Source: Desulfovibrio sp.
Lineage (GTDB): Bacteria; Desulfobacterota; Desulfovibrionia; Desulfovibrionales; Desulfovibrionaceae
Assembly: GCA_031272715.1 (NCBI GenBank)
Contig: JAISTH010000029.1
Location: 1-64,000, forward strand
Length of the DNA stretch: 64,000 nt
Direction of reading: 5' to 3'
The position numbers and the translations under genes were made by a program. Under the pieces are notes generated by a model that had not been told where the DNA came from, ran no database searches, and saw only the letters and a program-made list of their open reading frames with translations. How positions within the stretch are numbered: the stretch's first letter is position 1; each line of letters opens with the position of its first letter. This document shows, piece after piece, positions 45,296 to 54,215 of the stretch.

Positions 45296-48200
45296 TCAAA
45301 GCACCCCGGTCTCCATGTCCGTGCGGGAGCCGTCCGTCATGCAGAGCCTCTGCAGCACGATCTCGAGATACTCCCTGTGTCGGCTCAGGTAGAAGGAGAG
45401 CGTCTGGGCGAAATTCTCCCCGACGAGGCCGTTCAGAAGCATGACGCTGATCTCCTTCTCACGGGAGAGCACGAATTGGGATCTCGCCAGAAGCACGCAC
45501 TCCTCGGGGGTCATCCCGGCGATCATGCGCAACAGGGTCTGCTGTGCCTGGGGCTGGTAGTAGTGGAAGTACATCATGTCCAGGGCGTTGGCGACGATGC
45601 CCACCTCGAGGCGGGGATCCGTCTCCCTGGCCAGTTCCAGCAGCCTCTCCGGCTGGGCGAGCAGCCCCAGGATGTTCCTTTCCGGATACGCCAGCTCGAG
45701 GTGCGTGTACATCTCGAGCAACCGCTGCCACTTGTCGGCGTAGTCTAGGCGTCGGAGCCGGATGTTGTTGTTGCGGTCCGCGTAGCCCTCGATCATCCCG
45801 GCCACGGTGTCCGATGCGGTCTTGGAGATGATGGCCGCACCCACCTGCAGGAGGGCGCCGGGATCGGGCACGCCCGCCGCCGCCAGTATCCAGCGCAGGA
45901 TGAAGTTGTACAAAATGGCCACGGGGATGGCCAGGAAGCTGCGGAAGATGTTGCCCACCACCGCCGCCTGGGGAAGCCCGCGGAAGATGTTGTGGCTGGC
46001 GAGATAGAACCCGTTGACCAGAGACATGACGGTGAAGAGCACGAAGGGGTGGGTGTTCACGGTCACGTCCAGCGTCCGCTCCAGGAGCAGGTACCGCACC
46101 CCGAGTTCCAGCAACGGCACGGAGAATCCCGTGTAGAGCAGGGAATCGCAGACCCTGGACACGTTGACGTAGCTGTTCCATCGCAGGAGGGACCGCTTCA
46201 GCACGCCGCCGCTCAGCACCGACTGGGCCACGTTCCGCAATGCGGTTATGCCGAACCAGATGATGGCCCCGAACCAGGCCAGGAACCACCAGTTCTGTGT
46301 GTAGAGGAAGGTGAGCATCGCCGCCAGCAGCCCCACCAGGACCTTCAGGGCGTTCAGCACGCCGGTGTTGAGGTAGAGGGGGAAGAGCCTGTCCTCCCTG
46401 GTCTTCCGTTCCCGGTCCCGGAAGCGGTTCTCGGGCTTGACGACGCTCCCGAGGGTTATGACGTCCCCGGGTTCCGAGAAGACGGCCAGTTCCGAGTACT
46501 TCCATTCGCGCTTGGTGAAGTACCCGAGACGGGTCCACCCCAGCGTCTCGCGGCAGAAGCCCGCCCACCAGGATTCCCTGGGCGCCGTGTACACGGTGCT
46601 GGGATGGACCGCGATGCTCAGGGGCAACCGCAGGATGCGCCGGTTGCGTTTGATCCTGCGTTTCGCCCACCGCGTCAGCGTCTGGAGCTGGACCAGCCCC
46701 ATGCCGTTGCGGATGCTCGCGTTGCTGGTGGAATCCGTGCCCACGTGGGAGCCAAGATGCCTGCGCAGGTACGGCCGCTGCAGTTCCCGCAGGTGCTGCA
46801 GGATGTCCCGCAGCACGTCCTGCCTGTCGGGATCCACATCCTGCCGGCCCGTCCTGCGCAGCATTCCGGACACGAGATATTTCAGGGGAAGGGGGCTGGG
46901 ATTGTTGATGGCCTGCTGGAGTTCGCTGATGACCGCCAGGTGGGGCGTCTGGCCACGGCTGTATTCCCGCAGGTTGAAGGATTCCAGGTGCGTGATCCTT
47001 CCGCGGCACAGCCAGAGGATCTCGAGGACGTCCTCCGGGGAGAGGTCGGCCAGGTTGAGGCGGATGCGGGATCTTACCCGGAGCGTCTGCAGCCGGAGCG
47101 TCAGGGCCTCCGGCGTCACGGACGCCAGCAGGGGCATGCTCCAGTAGGTTCTGGGGTCCCGGGGCGGAATCAGCAGTTCCCCCCGTCCGAGCCAGTTGTC
47201 CTGCAACTCCTCGAGGGTCAGGGCGTTCAGGTAGGCCATCCGGTCCCGCAGGGCCTTGATCTCCTCCGTGGAAGGCTCCGGCGCCGCCTCGAGTTCCTGC
47301 ACCTGCGCCTCCAGCTCCCTGAATCGCGCATCGAGGAGCGGGAGCACCCGCGTGTGGATCAGTTCGGCCAAGTGCAAGTCCGACGCCTGGCCGGCCCCCA
47401 CGAATTCCAGGAAGCTGTTCCGGTCGATGGGAGGGGCGTCGATCCCGAGCTGCGCATTGAAGCGCCCCAGTATCGTCTCGTTCCAGAACTCCAACAGTTC
47501 CAGCACCCGGCGGGTGTTCCTCGCGCTGAGGTGCCGCCCTTCCTCCATCAGCTCCCGGATGCCCGGCTCGTTCAGGAATTCCGCGGCGTCGTCGATGTCC
47601 CGCAGGTTCGACGGCTCCCATATCAGGGCGATCTTGCGCCCCCTGAAGGGCACGTGGTACTCCAGCCCGATGTGCACGACGATGCCCATGATCTGGGCCG
47701 CCCGCAGGAGTTCGCTCACCGCGTCGACGCTGATGAAGTTGTAGTAGATGACGGTGATGAAGCGCAGCCCCTTGACCCAGGCGTCCATGATCAGGTGCGT
47801 GGGGTTCTTCCTGCCCTTCGTGTTGGAGTCGTGGACGTGGTTGTCCAGGGCCAGCTGGCTCTGGTTCTCCGGCATCTCCAGCAGGTGGTACCGGCGCAGA
47901 AGGTGGCGCACGACGCGCCTGTGGCCGACGCAGGCGCGCCGGAAGTCCCGGACCAGACGCAGCCGGAGCACCTTGTCGTCGCGGATGCGCACGATGTCCT
48001 TCATGAGGGAGATGAGCACCCGGGCGGTGTTGTAGCGGTAGTCGGTCTGGGCCGAGCGGAGCACCTCCTGGTACAGATTGTCCAGGGCCGTCAGGCGACG
48101 GTCCGCCTGGTCGGCCTCTATGCTGTTGAGCAGGTTTATGACCGCCACGGCCATGCGGATGGAGTGGGGGGCGACCAGTTCCACGATGCCGTGGGGATGC

Positions 48201-48334
48201 AGGGACACGTCGAAGAAGGGGCTGGATTGACGGCCGACATCCCCCTGGATGCTGTCGATGAGGGACAGGAGCCTGTGGTCCTGCGCGTCGAAGTAGACGG
48301 CGGGAGCGTTCAGGGTCTTCGAAGGCTGATGCAT
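45296..48334 (-). CDS. Large membrane protein of unknown function (1012 aa)
   Basis: Not recognised as a named family. The first 600 or so residues are soluble and Arg-rich, with a short coiled coil (RFRELEAQVQELEAAPEPS) and the segment VELVAPHSIRMAVAVINLLNSIE. Several hydrophobic segments lie between about 650 and 860 (LKVLVGLLAAMLTFLYTQNWWFLAWFGAIIWFG in part; HPFVLFTVMSLVNGFYLASH). A helical C-terminal cytoplasmic domain follows. The base composition is that of the backbone, and the frame is uninterrupted over 3 kb, so it is under selection. It stands alone between an exported-protein operon and a HAD phosphatase. The topology suggests a cytoplasmic N-terminus anchored at the inner membrane. 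Confidence 0.88.
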   Translation of the reverse strand: MHQPSKTLNAPAVYFDAQDHRLLSLIDSIQGDVGRQSSPFFDVSLHPHGIVELVAPHSIRMAVAVINLLNSIEADQADRRLTALDNLYQEVLRSAQTDYRYNTARVLISLMKDIVRIRDDKVLRLRLVRDFRRACVGHRRVVRHLLRRYHLLEMPENQSQLALDNHVHDSNTKGRKNPTHLIMDAWVKGLRFITVIYYNFISVDAVSELLRAAQIMGIVVHIGLEYHVPFRGRKIALIWEPSNLRDIDDAAEFLNEPGIRELMEEGRHLSARNTRRVLELLEFWNETILGRFNAQLGIDAPPIDRNSFLEFVGAGQASDLHLAELIHTRVLPLLDARFRELEAQVQELEAAPEPSTEEIKALRDRMAYLNALTLEELQDNWLGRGELLIPPRDPRTYWSMPLLASVTPEALTLRLQTLRVRSRIRLNLADLSPEDVLEILWLCRGRITHLESFNLREYSRGQTPHLAVISELQQAINNPSPLPLKYLVSGMLRRTGRQDVDPDRQDVLRDILQHLRELQRPYLRRHLGSHVGTDSTSNASIRNGMGLVQLQTLTRWAKRRIKRNRRILRLPLSIAVHPSTVYTAPRESWWAGFCRETLGWTRLGYFTKREWKYSELAVFSEPGDVITLGSVVKPENRFRDRERKTREDRLFPLYLNTGVLNALKVLVGLLAAMLTFLYTQNWWFLAWFGAIIWFGITALRNVAQSVLSGGVLKRSLLRWNSYVNVSRVCDSLLYTGFSVPLLELGVRYLLLERTLDVTVNTHPFVLFTVMSLVNGFYLASHNIFRGLPQAAVVGNIFRSFLAIPVAILYNFILRWILAAAGVPDPGALLQVGAAIISKTASDTVAGMIEGYADRNNNIRLRRLDYADKWQRLLEMYTHLELAYPERNILGLLAQPERLLELARETDPRLEVGIVANALDMMYFHYYQPQAQQTLLRMIAGMTPEECVLLARSQFVLSREKEISVMLLNGLVGENFAQTLSFYLSRHREYLEIVLQRLCMTDGSRTDMETGVL

Positions 48335-48639
48335 GGCTTCCTCGACGTCCGCGCCGGGAAATGGCTACGCTTGGCGCGTCCCGGGGACGGGAGCGCATCG
48401 CGTTCGCCAGAGCGGAGGCGCGGCGACGCCGGCGCAATCGTGGACCCTCGTCCCGGTGCTGCCGACGGCTTCAGGGGGGAGTTCGAAAATCCGCAAAGGG
48501 CTCGCGACGCGGCCCCCTTGGCGCGTGCGATGGATCGCGGAATCGGGAGGTGGATACGCCCTCCCGATCCGCCTGTCATCCGGCGGAAGGGCCGGATGCG
48601 AAAAATTTCAACGCGTGCGGACCATGCCGTGGCATGCCG
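48335..48639. other. Spacer, no gene seen
   Basis: GC-rich gap between two leftward genes. It may hold the promoter of the 1012-residue protein gene. No dyad or terminator stands out. Confidence 0.4.
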
Positions 48640-49401
48640 TCACAATACCAGTTCCCCCAGATGCTCCACCACCCGCCACGGCTGGATCCTCTCCCTGGCC
48701 AGATCCTCCCTTGTGGCCTCGCCGCTGAGCACCAGCACGAAGTCGATCCCCGCGTTCTCGGCGAGACGCTTGTCCGTGGAAAGCCTGTCCCCGGCCATGA
48801 CCACGGCCTCCTTGGGGTAGCGTTCCAGCACCGGGGAAAGGACGGCGGGATCGGGCTTGCCGAATATCATGTCGGGCACGCGCCCCGTGGCCTTCTCGTA
48901 GAGGGCCAGGAAGCTGCCGACGTCCGGCAGGGGGCCCAGCGGGTCAGGGCACACGAGGTCGGGATGGGTGGCGTAGAAGGGGATGTCGCCGTTGCGCAGG
49001 AGTCTCGCGGACACGGCGAGCTTCTCGTAGTTGAGTTCGGTGTCGTAGGAGAGGATCACGGCCTGGGCCCCTTCCGGGGACAGGGCGAGTTCCGGCATGG
49101 CCCGGGCGATGTGGGCCGTGTAGTCCCGGTTCCCCACGAGATAGGCCCTGGTGATGCCCTCCCGGCGCAAATGCGCCAGCAGAGGCTCGGTGGGGGAGAG
49201 GAACTGGTCGAGCCGGGCCGGGATCCCCATGCTCGTCAGCTTGCGGACGTAGGTGTCCGGGGCCTTCGAGGTGTTGTTGCTGAGGAAGCGGAAGTCGAGG
49301 TCGTCCCAGTGGCGCTGTATGAAGGCCACGGCGCCGGCGATGGGGATGTTGCCGAGATAGACCGTCCCGTCGAGGTCGAGGACGAGGCACCGCTTTTCCA
49401 T
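48640..49401 (-). CDS. HAD-IIA family phosphatase (NagD-like)
   Basis: A 253-residue haloacid dehalogenase-superfamily hydrolase. Motif I is LDLDGTVYLG (Asp nucleophile and Asp+2), motif II FLSNNTSK, then GKPDPAVL with the motif III Lys, and motif IV VMAGDRLSTDKRLAENAG (GD...D). It would hydrolyse a small phosphate ester in the cytoplasm; NagD-like enzymes act on nucleotides or sugar phosphates. The start at 49401 has GGGAGCGAGCGGAAG upstream; the longer frame to 49536 is GC-rich non-coding. It lies 160 bp downstream of a TRAP transporter operon on the same strand. A metabolic link to the imported substrate is possible but unproven. Confidence 0.9.
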   Translation of the reverse strand: MEKRCLVLDLDGTVYLGNIPIAGAVAFIQRHWDDLDFRFLSNNTSKAPDTYVRKLTSMGIPARLDQFLSPTEPLLAHLRREGITRAYLVGNRDYTAHIARAMPELALSPEGAQAVILSYDTELNYEKLAVSARLLRNGDIPFYATHPDLVCPDPLGPLPDVGSFLALYEKATGRVPDMIFGKPDPAVLSPVLERYPKEAVVMAGDRLSTDKRLAENAGIDFVLVLSGEATREDLARERIQPWRVVEHLGELVL

Positions 49402-49560
49402 GTTCTTCCGCTCGCTCCCTGAGTGCTTGGATTCGGACCGTTGGCCCCAACCGTTCCGCAAGGGCCGGCCGGCCCCGCGTATCAAGATCGGGCCCATCCG
49501 GCGCCGGGAGTCTGGACGCCGGAAGGGCCCGCGCATATGCCGGATCGACGGATCCGGGCG

Positions 49561-50841
49561 TTACATCAGCCACCTCATGGGCACGAGGGAGAGTTTGGGG
49601 AATATCACCAGCAGGAACAGGATGACCACCTCCGCGATGACGAACGGCAGCATCTTGCTCACCAGGTTCTGTATCTTGATGTTGCCGATGCCGCACACGA
49701 CGTAGAGCACGGTTCCGACCGGCGGGGTGATGACCCCGATGCCAAGGTTCAGGATGAACAGCAGCCCGAAATGGTACGGATCGATGCCCGCCTGCAGGAT
49801 GAGGGGATAGAAGACCGGGGCGAAGATGAGCACGTTGGGGGTCAGGTCCATGACCATGCCGGCTGCGAGCAGGAAGAGCATGATGACCATCAGCAGGATC
49901 GTCGGGGAGTCGATGAAGGGGGAGAAGAGGTTCGCCACTTGGTTGGGTATCTGGGCGAGGGTGATGAAGTAGGCCACGGCCGAGGCCGTTGCCACAACCA
50001 GCATGACGACGGCGGAGGTCCTGGCCGCCGCGGCGCTCACCCTGAGCAGTTGCCGGAAGGAGAGTTCCCTGTAGTAGAGCATGCACACGCAGATGGCGAA
50101 GATGGCCGCGAAGGCGCCGCCTTCCGTGGGGGTGAAGATGCCGAAGCGGATGCCGCCAAGCAGAAGGACCGGCAGCATGAAGGCCGGGCTTGAGTCCTTC
50201 ACGATGCGGATGGCTTCCTCACGGGTGAAGGTGATGGTCTCCGTGTAGCCGTCCTTGCGCACGATGAAGAACCACACGAACATGAGGGCCATGCCCAGCA
50301 TCAGGCCCGGGAACAGGCCTATCATGAAGAGGCGCGTCACCGAGAGGCTCACGGTGGCCCCGAGGATGATGAAGTTCGTGCTGGGAGGGATGATGGGGCC
50401 GAGGATGGCGCTGGAGGCGATGAGCCCTCCCGCACGTCCGGGATGGTATCCCGCCTGGGCCATCATGGGGAGCAGCAGCCCCCCGAGGGCCGCCGCCTCG
50501 CCCACGGAACTGCCCATGAGGCCGGCGAAGATGACGCTGGCGACGATGGCGGCATAGCCGAGACCGCCCTTGACCCGCCCGATGAGCAGTTGGGCCAGTT
50601 GCACCACGCGCTTGGAGAGCCCTCCCGCCGCCATGATCTCCCCGGCGAACACGAAGAAGGGGATGGCCATGAGGGGATAGTTGTTGGCCCCGTCCAGCAT
50701 GATGTTGGGGATGGTCATGATGTCCCACATCCCCGAGGTGTACATGAGCACCATCGCGCACAGCACGAGAACCAGGGAGATGGGGATGCCCATGCACAGG
50801 AAGAGGAAGAGGCTCCCGAAGAAATAGTAGAGTTCCTGCAT
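49561..50841 (-). CDS. dctM: TRAP transporter large permease (DctM)
   Basis: A 426-residue membrane protein with about 12 helices. Family features are NYPLMAIPFFVFAGEIMAAGG (in part), GLMGSSVGEAAALGGLLLP, IPPSTNFIILG and the later GVITPPVGTVLYVV. It forms the ion-coupled translocation channel. It starts 3 bp after the small-permease stop, the usual dctQM coupling. It ends the transporter operon. Confidence 0.95.
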   Translation of the reverse strand: MQELYYFFGSLFLFLCMGIPISLVLVLCAMVLMYTSGMWDIMTIPNIMLDGANNYPLMAIPFFVFAGEIMAAGGLSKRVVQLAQLLIGRVKGGLGYAAIVASVIFAGLMGSSVGEAAALGGLLLPMMAQAGYHPGRAGGLIASSAILGPIIPPSTNFIILGATVSLSVTRLFMIGLFPGLMLGMALMFVWFFIVRKDGYTETITFTREEAIRIVKDSSPAFMLPVLLLGGIRFGIFTPTEGGAFAAIFAICVCMLYYRELSFRQLLRVSAAAARTSAVVMLVVATASAVAYFITLAQIPNQVANLFSPFIDSPTILLMVIMLFLLAAGMVMDLTPNVLIFAPVFYPLILQAGIDPYHFGLLFILNLGIGVITPPVGTVLYVVCGIGNIKIQNLVSKMLPFVIAEVVILFLLVIFPKLSLVPMRWLM

Positions 50842-50844
50842 GGC

Positions 50845-51384
50845 CTAAACCTCCTTCTCGGCGCGGAGGAACTCCGAGGCGGGCTTGCGCACCAGCCGCA
50901 CCAGATCCCTCAGATGGATCACGAAGGCCGAGATGGCCATGATGGGAAGGCTGCCGTTGATCAGCCCCATGTTGATGCCCGTGGCCACCGAGTAGGTGTC
51001 GTAGGTCTGCTGCACCATGACGATCCCGCCGACGATGAGCAGGACGAGGGCGGCGAGACCGAAAAGCGAGGCGATGATGTCGATGGTCTTGCGGGTGATG
51101 CCGCTGGTCAGGCCCACGAACATGTCCACCGCGATGTGCTTGCCGCGGTAGAAGGCCTCGATGGAGCCGAAGAAGGTCACGTACATGAAGAGGAACCGGG
51201 CCCACTCCTCGCTGGGAGCGAAACTCGAGCGGAAGACGTACCGCAGGAACGCGTTGTAGAAGACGAGGCCGATCATCCCGAGGAAGATGGCCGCGCAGAA
51301 CACCTCGAAAAGGAACTCCCCGATGGTGGTTTCGCCTATCGCGGGCGTCGCGTGTGGATCCTTTGGCGCTTCCGGAGTGGACAT
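50845..51384 (-). CDS. dctQ: TRAP transporter small permease (DctQ)
   Basis: A 179-residue, four-helix membrane protein. Family signatures are NAFLRYVFRSSFAPSEEWARFLF in part and RGKHIAVDMFVG. It pairs with DctM. The start at 51384 follows CAGGAGAGATAGCC; a slightly longer frame to 51411 lacks a ribosome site. A 13-bp hairpin lies in the 81-bp gap after dctP. Confidence 0.93.
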   Translation of the reverse strand: MSTPEAPKDPHATPAIGETTIGEFLFEVFCAAIFLGMIGLVFYNAFLRYVFRSSFAPSEEWARFLFMYVTFFGSIEAFYRGKHIAVDMFVGLTSGITRKTIDIIASLFGLAALVLLIVGGIVMVQQTYDTYSVATGINMGLINGSLPIMAISAFVIHLRDLVRLVRKPASEFLRAEKEV

Positions 51385-51423
51385 GGCTATCTCTCCTGAT
51401 GACGGCCGCACACGTGGATGCGG

Positions 51424-51458
51424 AAAAAGGGCGGATTCCCTCTCGGGGAATCCGCCCT
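51424..51458 (-). promoter_or_regulatory. Hairpin with T run between dctP and dctQ
   Basis: A perfect 13-bp stem (arms 51428-51440 and 51446-51458, AGGGCGGATTCCC on both strands). On the coding strand it is followed by TTTTT (51424-51428). It looks like a partial terminator that would lower expression of the membrane subunits relative to the binding protein. Confidence 0.75.
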
Positions 51459-51465
51459 GCCCTAA

Positions 51466-52467
51466 TCACTTCTTGTCTCTGTAGCTCAGCGCGCTGTCAA
51501 GGATCTCCTGGGCATTGGGAACGGTGTCATAGAAGAGCTTCCAGCTCCGCTTGCCCGCCTCGAACATGGCCTGCTTGAACTCGGGGGACGGCGTCGAGAC
51601 CTTGCCGCCGCCATCGGTGATGGTCTTCACGGCCTTCTTCTCCAGATCGCCGAGGAGGCCCCAGACGTACTCGGCGGACTCGTGGGCCGCTTCGTCCACC
51701 CACTTCCTGTCCTGGTCGGGGAGGCCCTTGTAGAATTCCTCGTTGATGTAGAGGGAGTGGATGATCAGGATGTGGCCTGAGAGGGTGATGTTGGGGGTGA
51801 TCTCGTACATCTTCAGGGCGACGATGTCGGCGAAGGGGCTGTCGCCGCCGTCGATGACGCCCTGGTCGAGGGCGGCCGGGACTTCGGCGAAGGGCATGGG
51901 CTGTCCGCTGATGCCGCATTCCTTGGCGAAGTTGGTGTACAGGGGGATGTTGGGCACCCGCATGCGCAGACCCTTCAGGTCGGCCATGCTCTTGATGGGC
52001 TTCTTGGAATAGAAGTGGCGGAAGCCCAAGGGGAAGGCGTTGAGGGTGCGCAGCCCGGACTTCTCCGGGAAGCCCTTGTTGATGAGCTGGAAGGTCGTGC
52101 CGTTCATGGCCCTGTGGGCGTGCTCAAGGCTGTCGTACAGCATGGGGGTCTCGAGCATGGCCATGGCGGGATGCATGGAGGACGTCTGGGTGCCGGTGGC
52201 GCACATCTGGATCGAGCCCTTGCGGGTGCTGGCGATGTAGGCGTCCTCCTTGCCCAGCTGGCTGTTGGGGAAGACCTTGACGGAGTACTTGCCGTTGGAC
52301 TTCTTCTCGAGGAGTTCCCCGAACTTCCGCATGCCCAGGGTCTCCGGCTCTCCGTCAGGCTTCATGCCGGCGATCTTTATCTCCACCGGCGCCGCCTGGG
52401 GGGCGGTCACCAGAAAGGCGCCCAGCATGAGGGCGACGGCAAGCAGGAGGCTCAAACATTTTTTCAT
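51466..52467 (-). CDS. dctP: TRAP transporter periplasmic binding protein (DctP)
   Basis: A 333-residue binding protein with signal peptide (about 1-25, ending PQAA). Visible are FPNSQLGKEDAYI, MAMLETPMLYDS, the helix-preceding RMRVPNIPLY (Arg for carboxylate contact) and FAEVPAALDQGVIDGGDSP. These are typical of DctP-family receptors for small organic acids, including sugar acids and sulfonates. The ligand cannot be read from sequence. It is the first gene of dctP-dctQ-dctM, followed by a HAD phosphatase gene. Confidence 0.95.
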   Translation of the reverse strand: MKKCLSLLLAVALMLGAFLVTAPQAAPVEIKIAGMKPDGEPETLGMRKFGELLEKKSNGKYSVKVFPNSQLGKEDAYIASTRKGSIQMCATGTQTSSMHPAMAMLETPMLYDSLEHAHRAMNGTTFQLINKGFPEKSGLRTLNAFPLGFRHFYSKKPIKSMADLKGLRMRVPNIPLYTNFAKECGISGQPMPFAEVPAALDQGVIDGGDSPFADIVALKMYEITPNITLSGHILIIHSLYINEEFYKGLPDQDRKWVDEAAHESAEYVWGLLGDLEKKAVKTITDGGGKVSTPSPEFKQAMFEAGKRSWKLFYDTVPNAQEILDSALSYRDKK

Positions 52468-52969
52468 GGTGCAACTCCATTTTCTGACGTTGGCGGCGGA
52501 TGCCGTCCGGCGGTGTCGCCCGGCGGCAGGAAGCCGAAGGATCGGTTCCGGTTCCCGTCCACGCCCACGCTTGGGGGGCGAGGTAGGATGCGAGGCATGG
52601 TCGCGGAAGTGGCCCGGACATCGACGCGGAAAGGCCTTCGGGGATGACCGATGCGATGCCTTCCCGTGCGCGGTCTGCCGTTCCAGCTACCTGGATCGCG
52701 GCGCATTCCGTCCATCCCGTAGGGTCGGGACGGACTTTCCGAAAACCCTATAACAATATGAGGGAAAAGGCAACGCCCGGGATTCGGCCGCAATGCGGCC
52801 GTGACAGTCGATGGGGACATGCTGGCATGGACGGGGCATGTGCAGCGGGACTGCGCGAATAAAGTGGCCAGCCTGGTCACCCAAGGCCTGTCCGCATGAA
52901 CCTGCCCCCGGCCGCCTGCCGTGCCGGCATTTGCCCCGCCGGCCATCGCCTGAGGCGGAACGACCCTTG

Positions 52970-53516
52970 CGAACGCAACGTCTGGCCGATGTGCGCCGAA
53001 CGGCAGGACCTTCGGTCTCTCCACCGGGAAGGTCCAGATTTCCTGAATGATGGCGTCGCCATCGAGGAGATTCTCGTCGCCGCTCCGCGCCGTGTAGGAC
53101 TGGTCGCGATGTGCATGTACCGGGACGCCGATGTGGGGGACGATATCGAGGACATCCGTCCGGAACCTGTACTCGCTCTGGCCCCGGCGGATATCGCCCA
53201 ACCCATGACGTCACTTTCCAGGTCCCCCATCCCCATGCTGTCGGGCAGGTACTGCTGGAGCCTGTTGTAGGCTTGTGTGATCGATGTCGGCGGAGAGGGC
53301 GAAGTCGCAGTTGGTCCAGCCTCCGTAGAGGCCGCCCCCACCACAGAGGGAGAAGCCGTCGGTCCCCTCGGCCACGTCGCCGGAGGCGACCATGTAGCTC
53401 CCGCCGATGCAGAAGGAGAGACCAGCCAGGAACATCGTGAAGCCCGAACTGCCCCGTCGTCCCCGCCTTGTCCCCGTATGCCTCTTCTGGCCCGCAGCTC
53501 CCATCCTTTCTCCCAT
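52970..53516 (-). pseudogene. Frameshifted gene for a small exported or membrane protein
   Basis: Three successive frames on this strand join into one plausible protein. First, from ATG 53516: SSGFTMFLAGLSFCIGGSYM, then GFSLCGGGGLYGGWTNCDFALSADIDH. Next, after a shift near 53277: QAYNRLQQYLPDSMGMGDLESDVM. After a second shift near 53205: GDIRRGQSEYRFRTDVLDIVPHIGVP, then YTARSGDENLLDGDAIIQEIWTF (each quoted as separate short runs in the sequence). The mix of a hydrophobic start and orderly alternation afterwards is unlike random GC-rich frames. I do not recognise the family. Two frameshifts imply inactivation unless they are sequencing errors. Confidence 0.5.
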
Positions 53517-53625
53517 GGTTGCGACTGAACCGCCTGCGACAAGGGGCGGTCCTCCCTCTGCGGTGATGCTGCTGTGCGTTGGCCGTCTTTCGGGGCGGAA
53601 CAAATTTTTTGGGGGCATTTTTTTC

Positions 53626-53655
53626 TTGACGGTCCTCCACTAAGCATGGTACAAC
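53626..53655 (+). promoter_or_regulatory. Sigma-70-type promoter
   Basis: TTGACG (53626-53631), an 18-base spacer and TACAAC (53650-53655), preceded by T-rich sequence. Predicted start near 53662. It would transcribe the structured segment that follows and possibly the 30-codon gene at 54040. Confidence 0.55.
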
Positions 53656-53661
53656 CCTTGG

Positions 53662-53825
53662 ACAACAGGGGTGCGCCGCCAGCAAATCCATTTGCTGGGC
53701 AAGCTCTCCCGAGGAGACGGCTGCCGAGGACCGTTGCCATGTTCCCTTCGGAAATGTTCAGAGATCACGTATCTCCTTTCGGTAGATGCCCATAGCAAAG
53801 GCGGATACGCCCCTGCGGAAAGTCA
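53662..53825 (+). ncRNA. Candidate structured RNA or long structured leader
   Basis: The segment after the promoter has several hairpins: CCAGCAAA/TTTGCTGG (about 53680-53698), a TTCCCTTCGGAA-type loop, and GAGATCACGTATCTC (about 53759-53773). The ends can pair: CAGGGGTGCGCCGCC (53666-53680) with GGCGGATACGCCCCTG (53799-53814), with a small internal loop. A closed stem with about 150 bases inside suits a regulatory RNA (6S-like size) or a riboswitch-like leader. I could not match it to a known class. Confidence 0.35.
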
Positions 53826-54039
53826 CTACGACTGTTGTCTTGACGTACTTTAGATTCGTGGAATGTGCTCATTGCCGGGTTGTCTGGCAATGAACAATCT
53901 TCTGATTTCCTTGCTGGCCGGGCGAAGGCGCAGTGAACGCCGAATACAGACGGAAGTAGGCTACTCAGCCTGAAACTGCCTATTGATGCAGATGATGGTA
54001 AATGTTCAGATAGAATCTCAGACATTGAAAAGGAAAAAA

Positions 54040-54132
54040 ATGACATGGATAATTCTTACTGCTGGTGCTGCCGTCATTGCTGCGATAATAGCTGTCCTAT
54101 GGAGGGCCAAAAGTGAAGGGTACTTTGGATAA
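54040..54132 (+). CDS. 30-residue single-helix membrane peptide
   Basis: ATG 54040 is preceded by AAAAGGAAAAAA. The frame encodes Met-Thr-Trp-Ile-Ile then a 20-residue hydrophobic helix (LTAGAAVIAAIIAVL) and a short polar tail (WRAKSEGYFG). It would be an inner-membrane peptide with a cytoplasmic tail. The tail loosely recalls small accessory proteins of respiratory oxidases (a CcoS-like pattern W-x-x-x-S-G-x-F), but that is weak; a small-toxin role is also possible. A clean intrinsic terminator 44 bp downstream supports a genuine transcription unit. Confidence 0.5.
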   Translation: MTWIILTAGAAVIAAIIAVLWRAKSEGYFG

Positions 54133-54175
54133 ATCAGACATGCCTCCCGCATGATATCTGCATCACTCCACTACA

Positions 54176-54215
54176 ACGATTGGCTTGGCATAACCACTAG
54201 GCCAATCGTCTTTTT
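54176..54215 (+). terminator. Intrinsic terminator after the membrane peptide
   Basis: ACGATTGGC (54176-54184) pairs with GCCAATCGT (54201-54209), followed by C and five T (54211-54215). Confidence 0.75.

Noticed and set aside
45992..48820. A 942-codon plus-strand open frame
   Set aside because: It lies opposite the 1012-residue membrane protein gene. That minus-strand product has membrane segments and normal composition, while this one is repetitive Gln/Val/Gly-rich.
53690..53740. Resemblance to a cobalamin riboswitch B12 box (GAGGAGACGGCUGCC)
   Set aside because: The match needs inserted bases and the other conserved blocks are missing, so I did not call a riboswitch.
53870..53892. CATTGCC-N9-GGCAATG, similar to the sigma-54 activator dyads
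   Set aside because: The spacer is 9 rather than 8 bases, no sigma-54 promoter lies about 95 bp downstream, and the neighbouring genes are unrelated. It is more likely an RNA hairpin.
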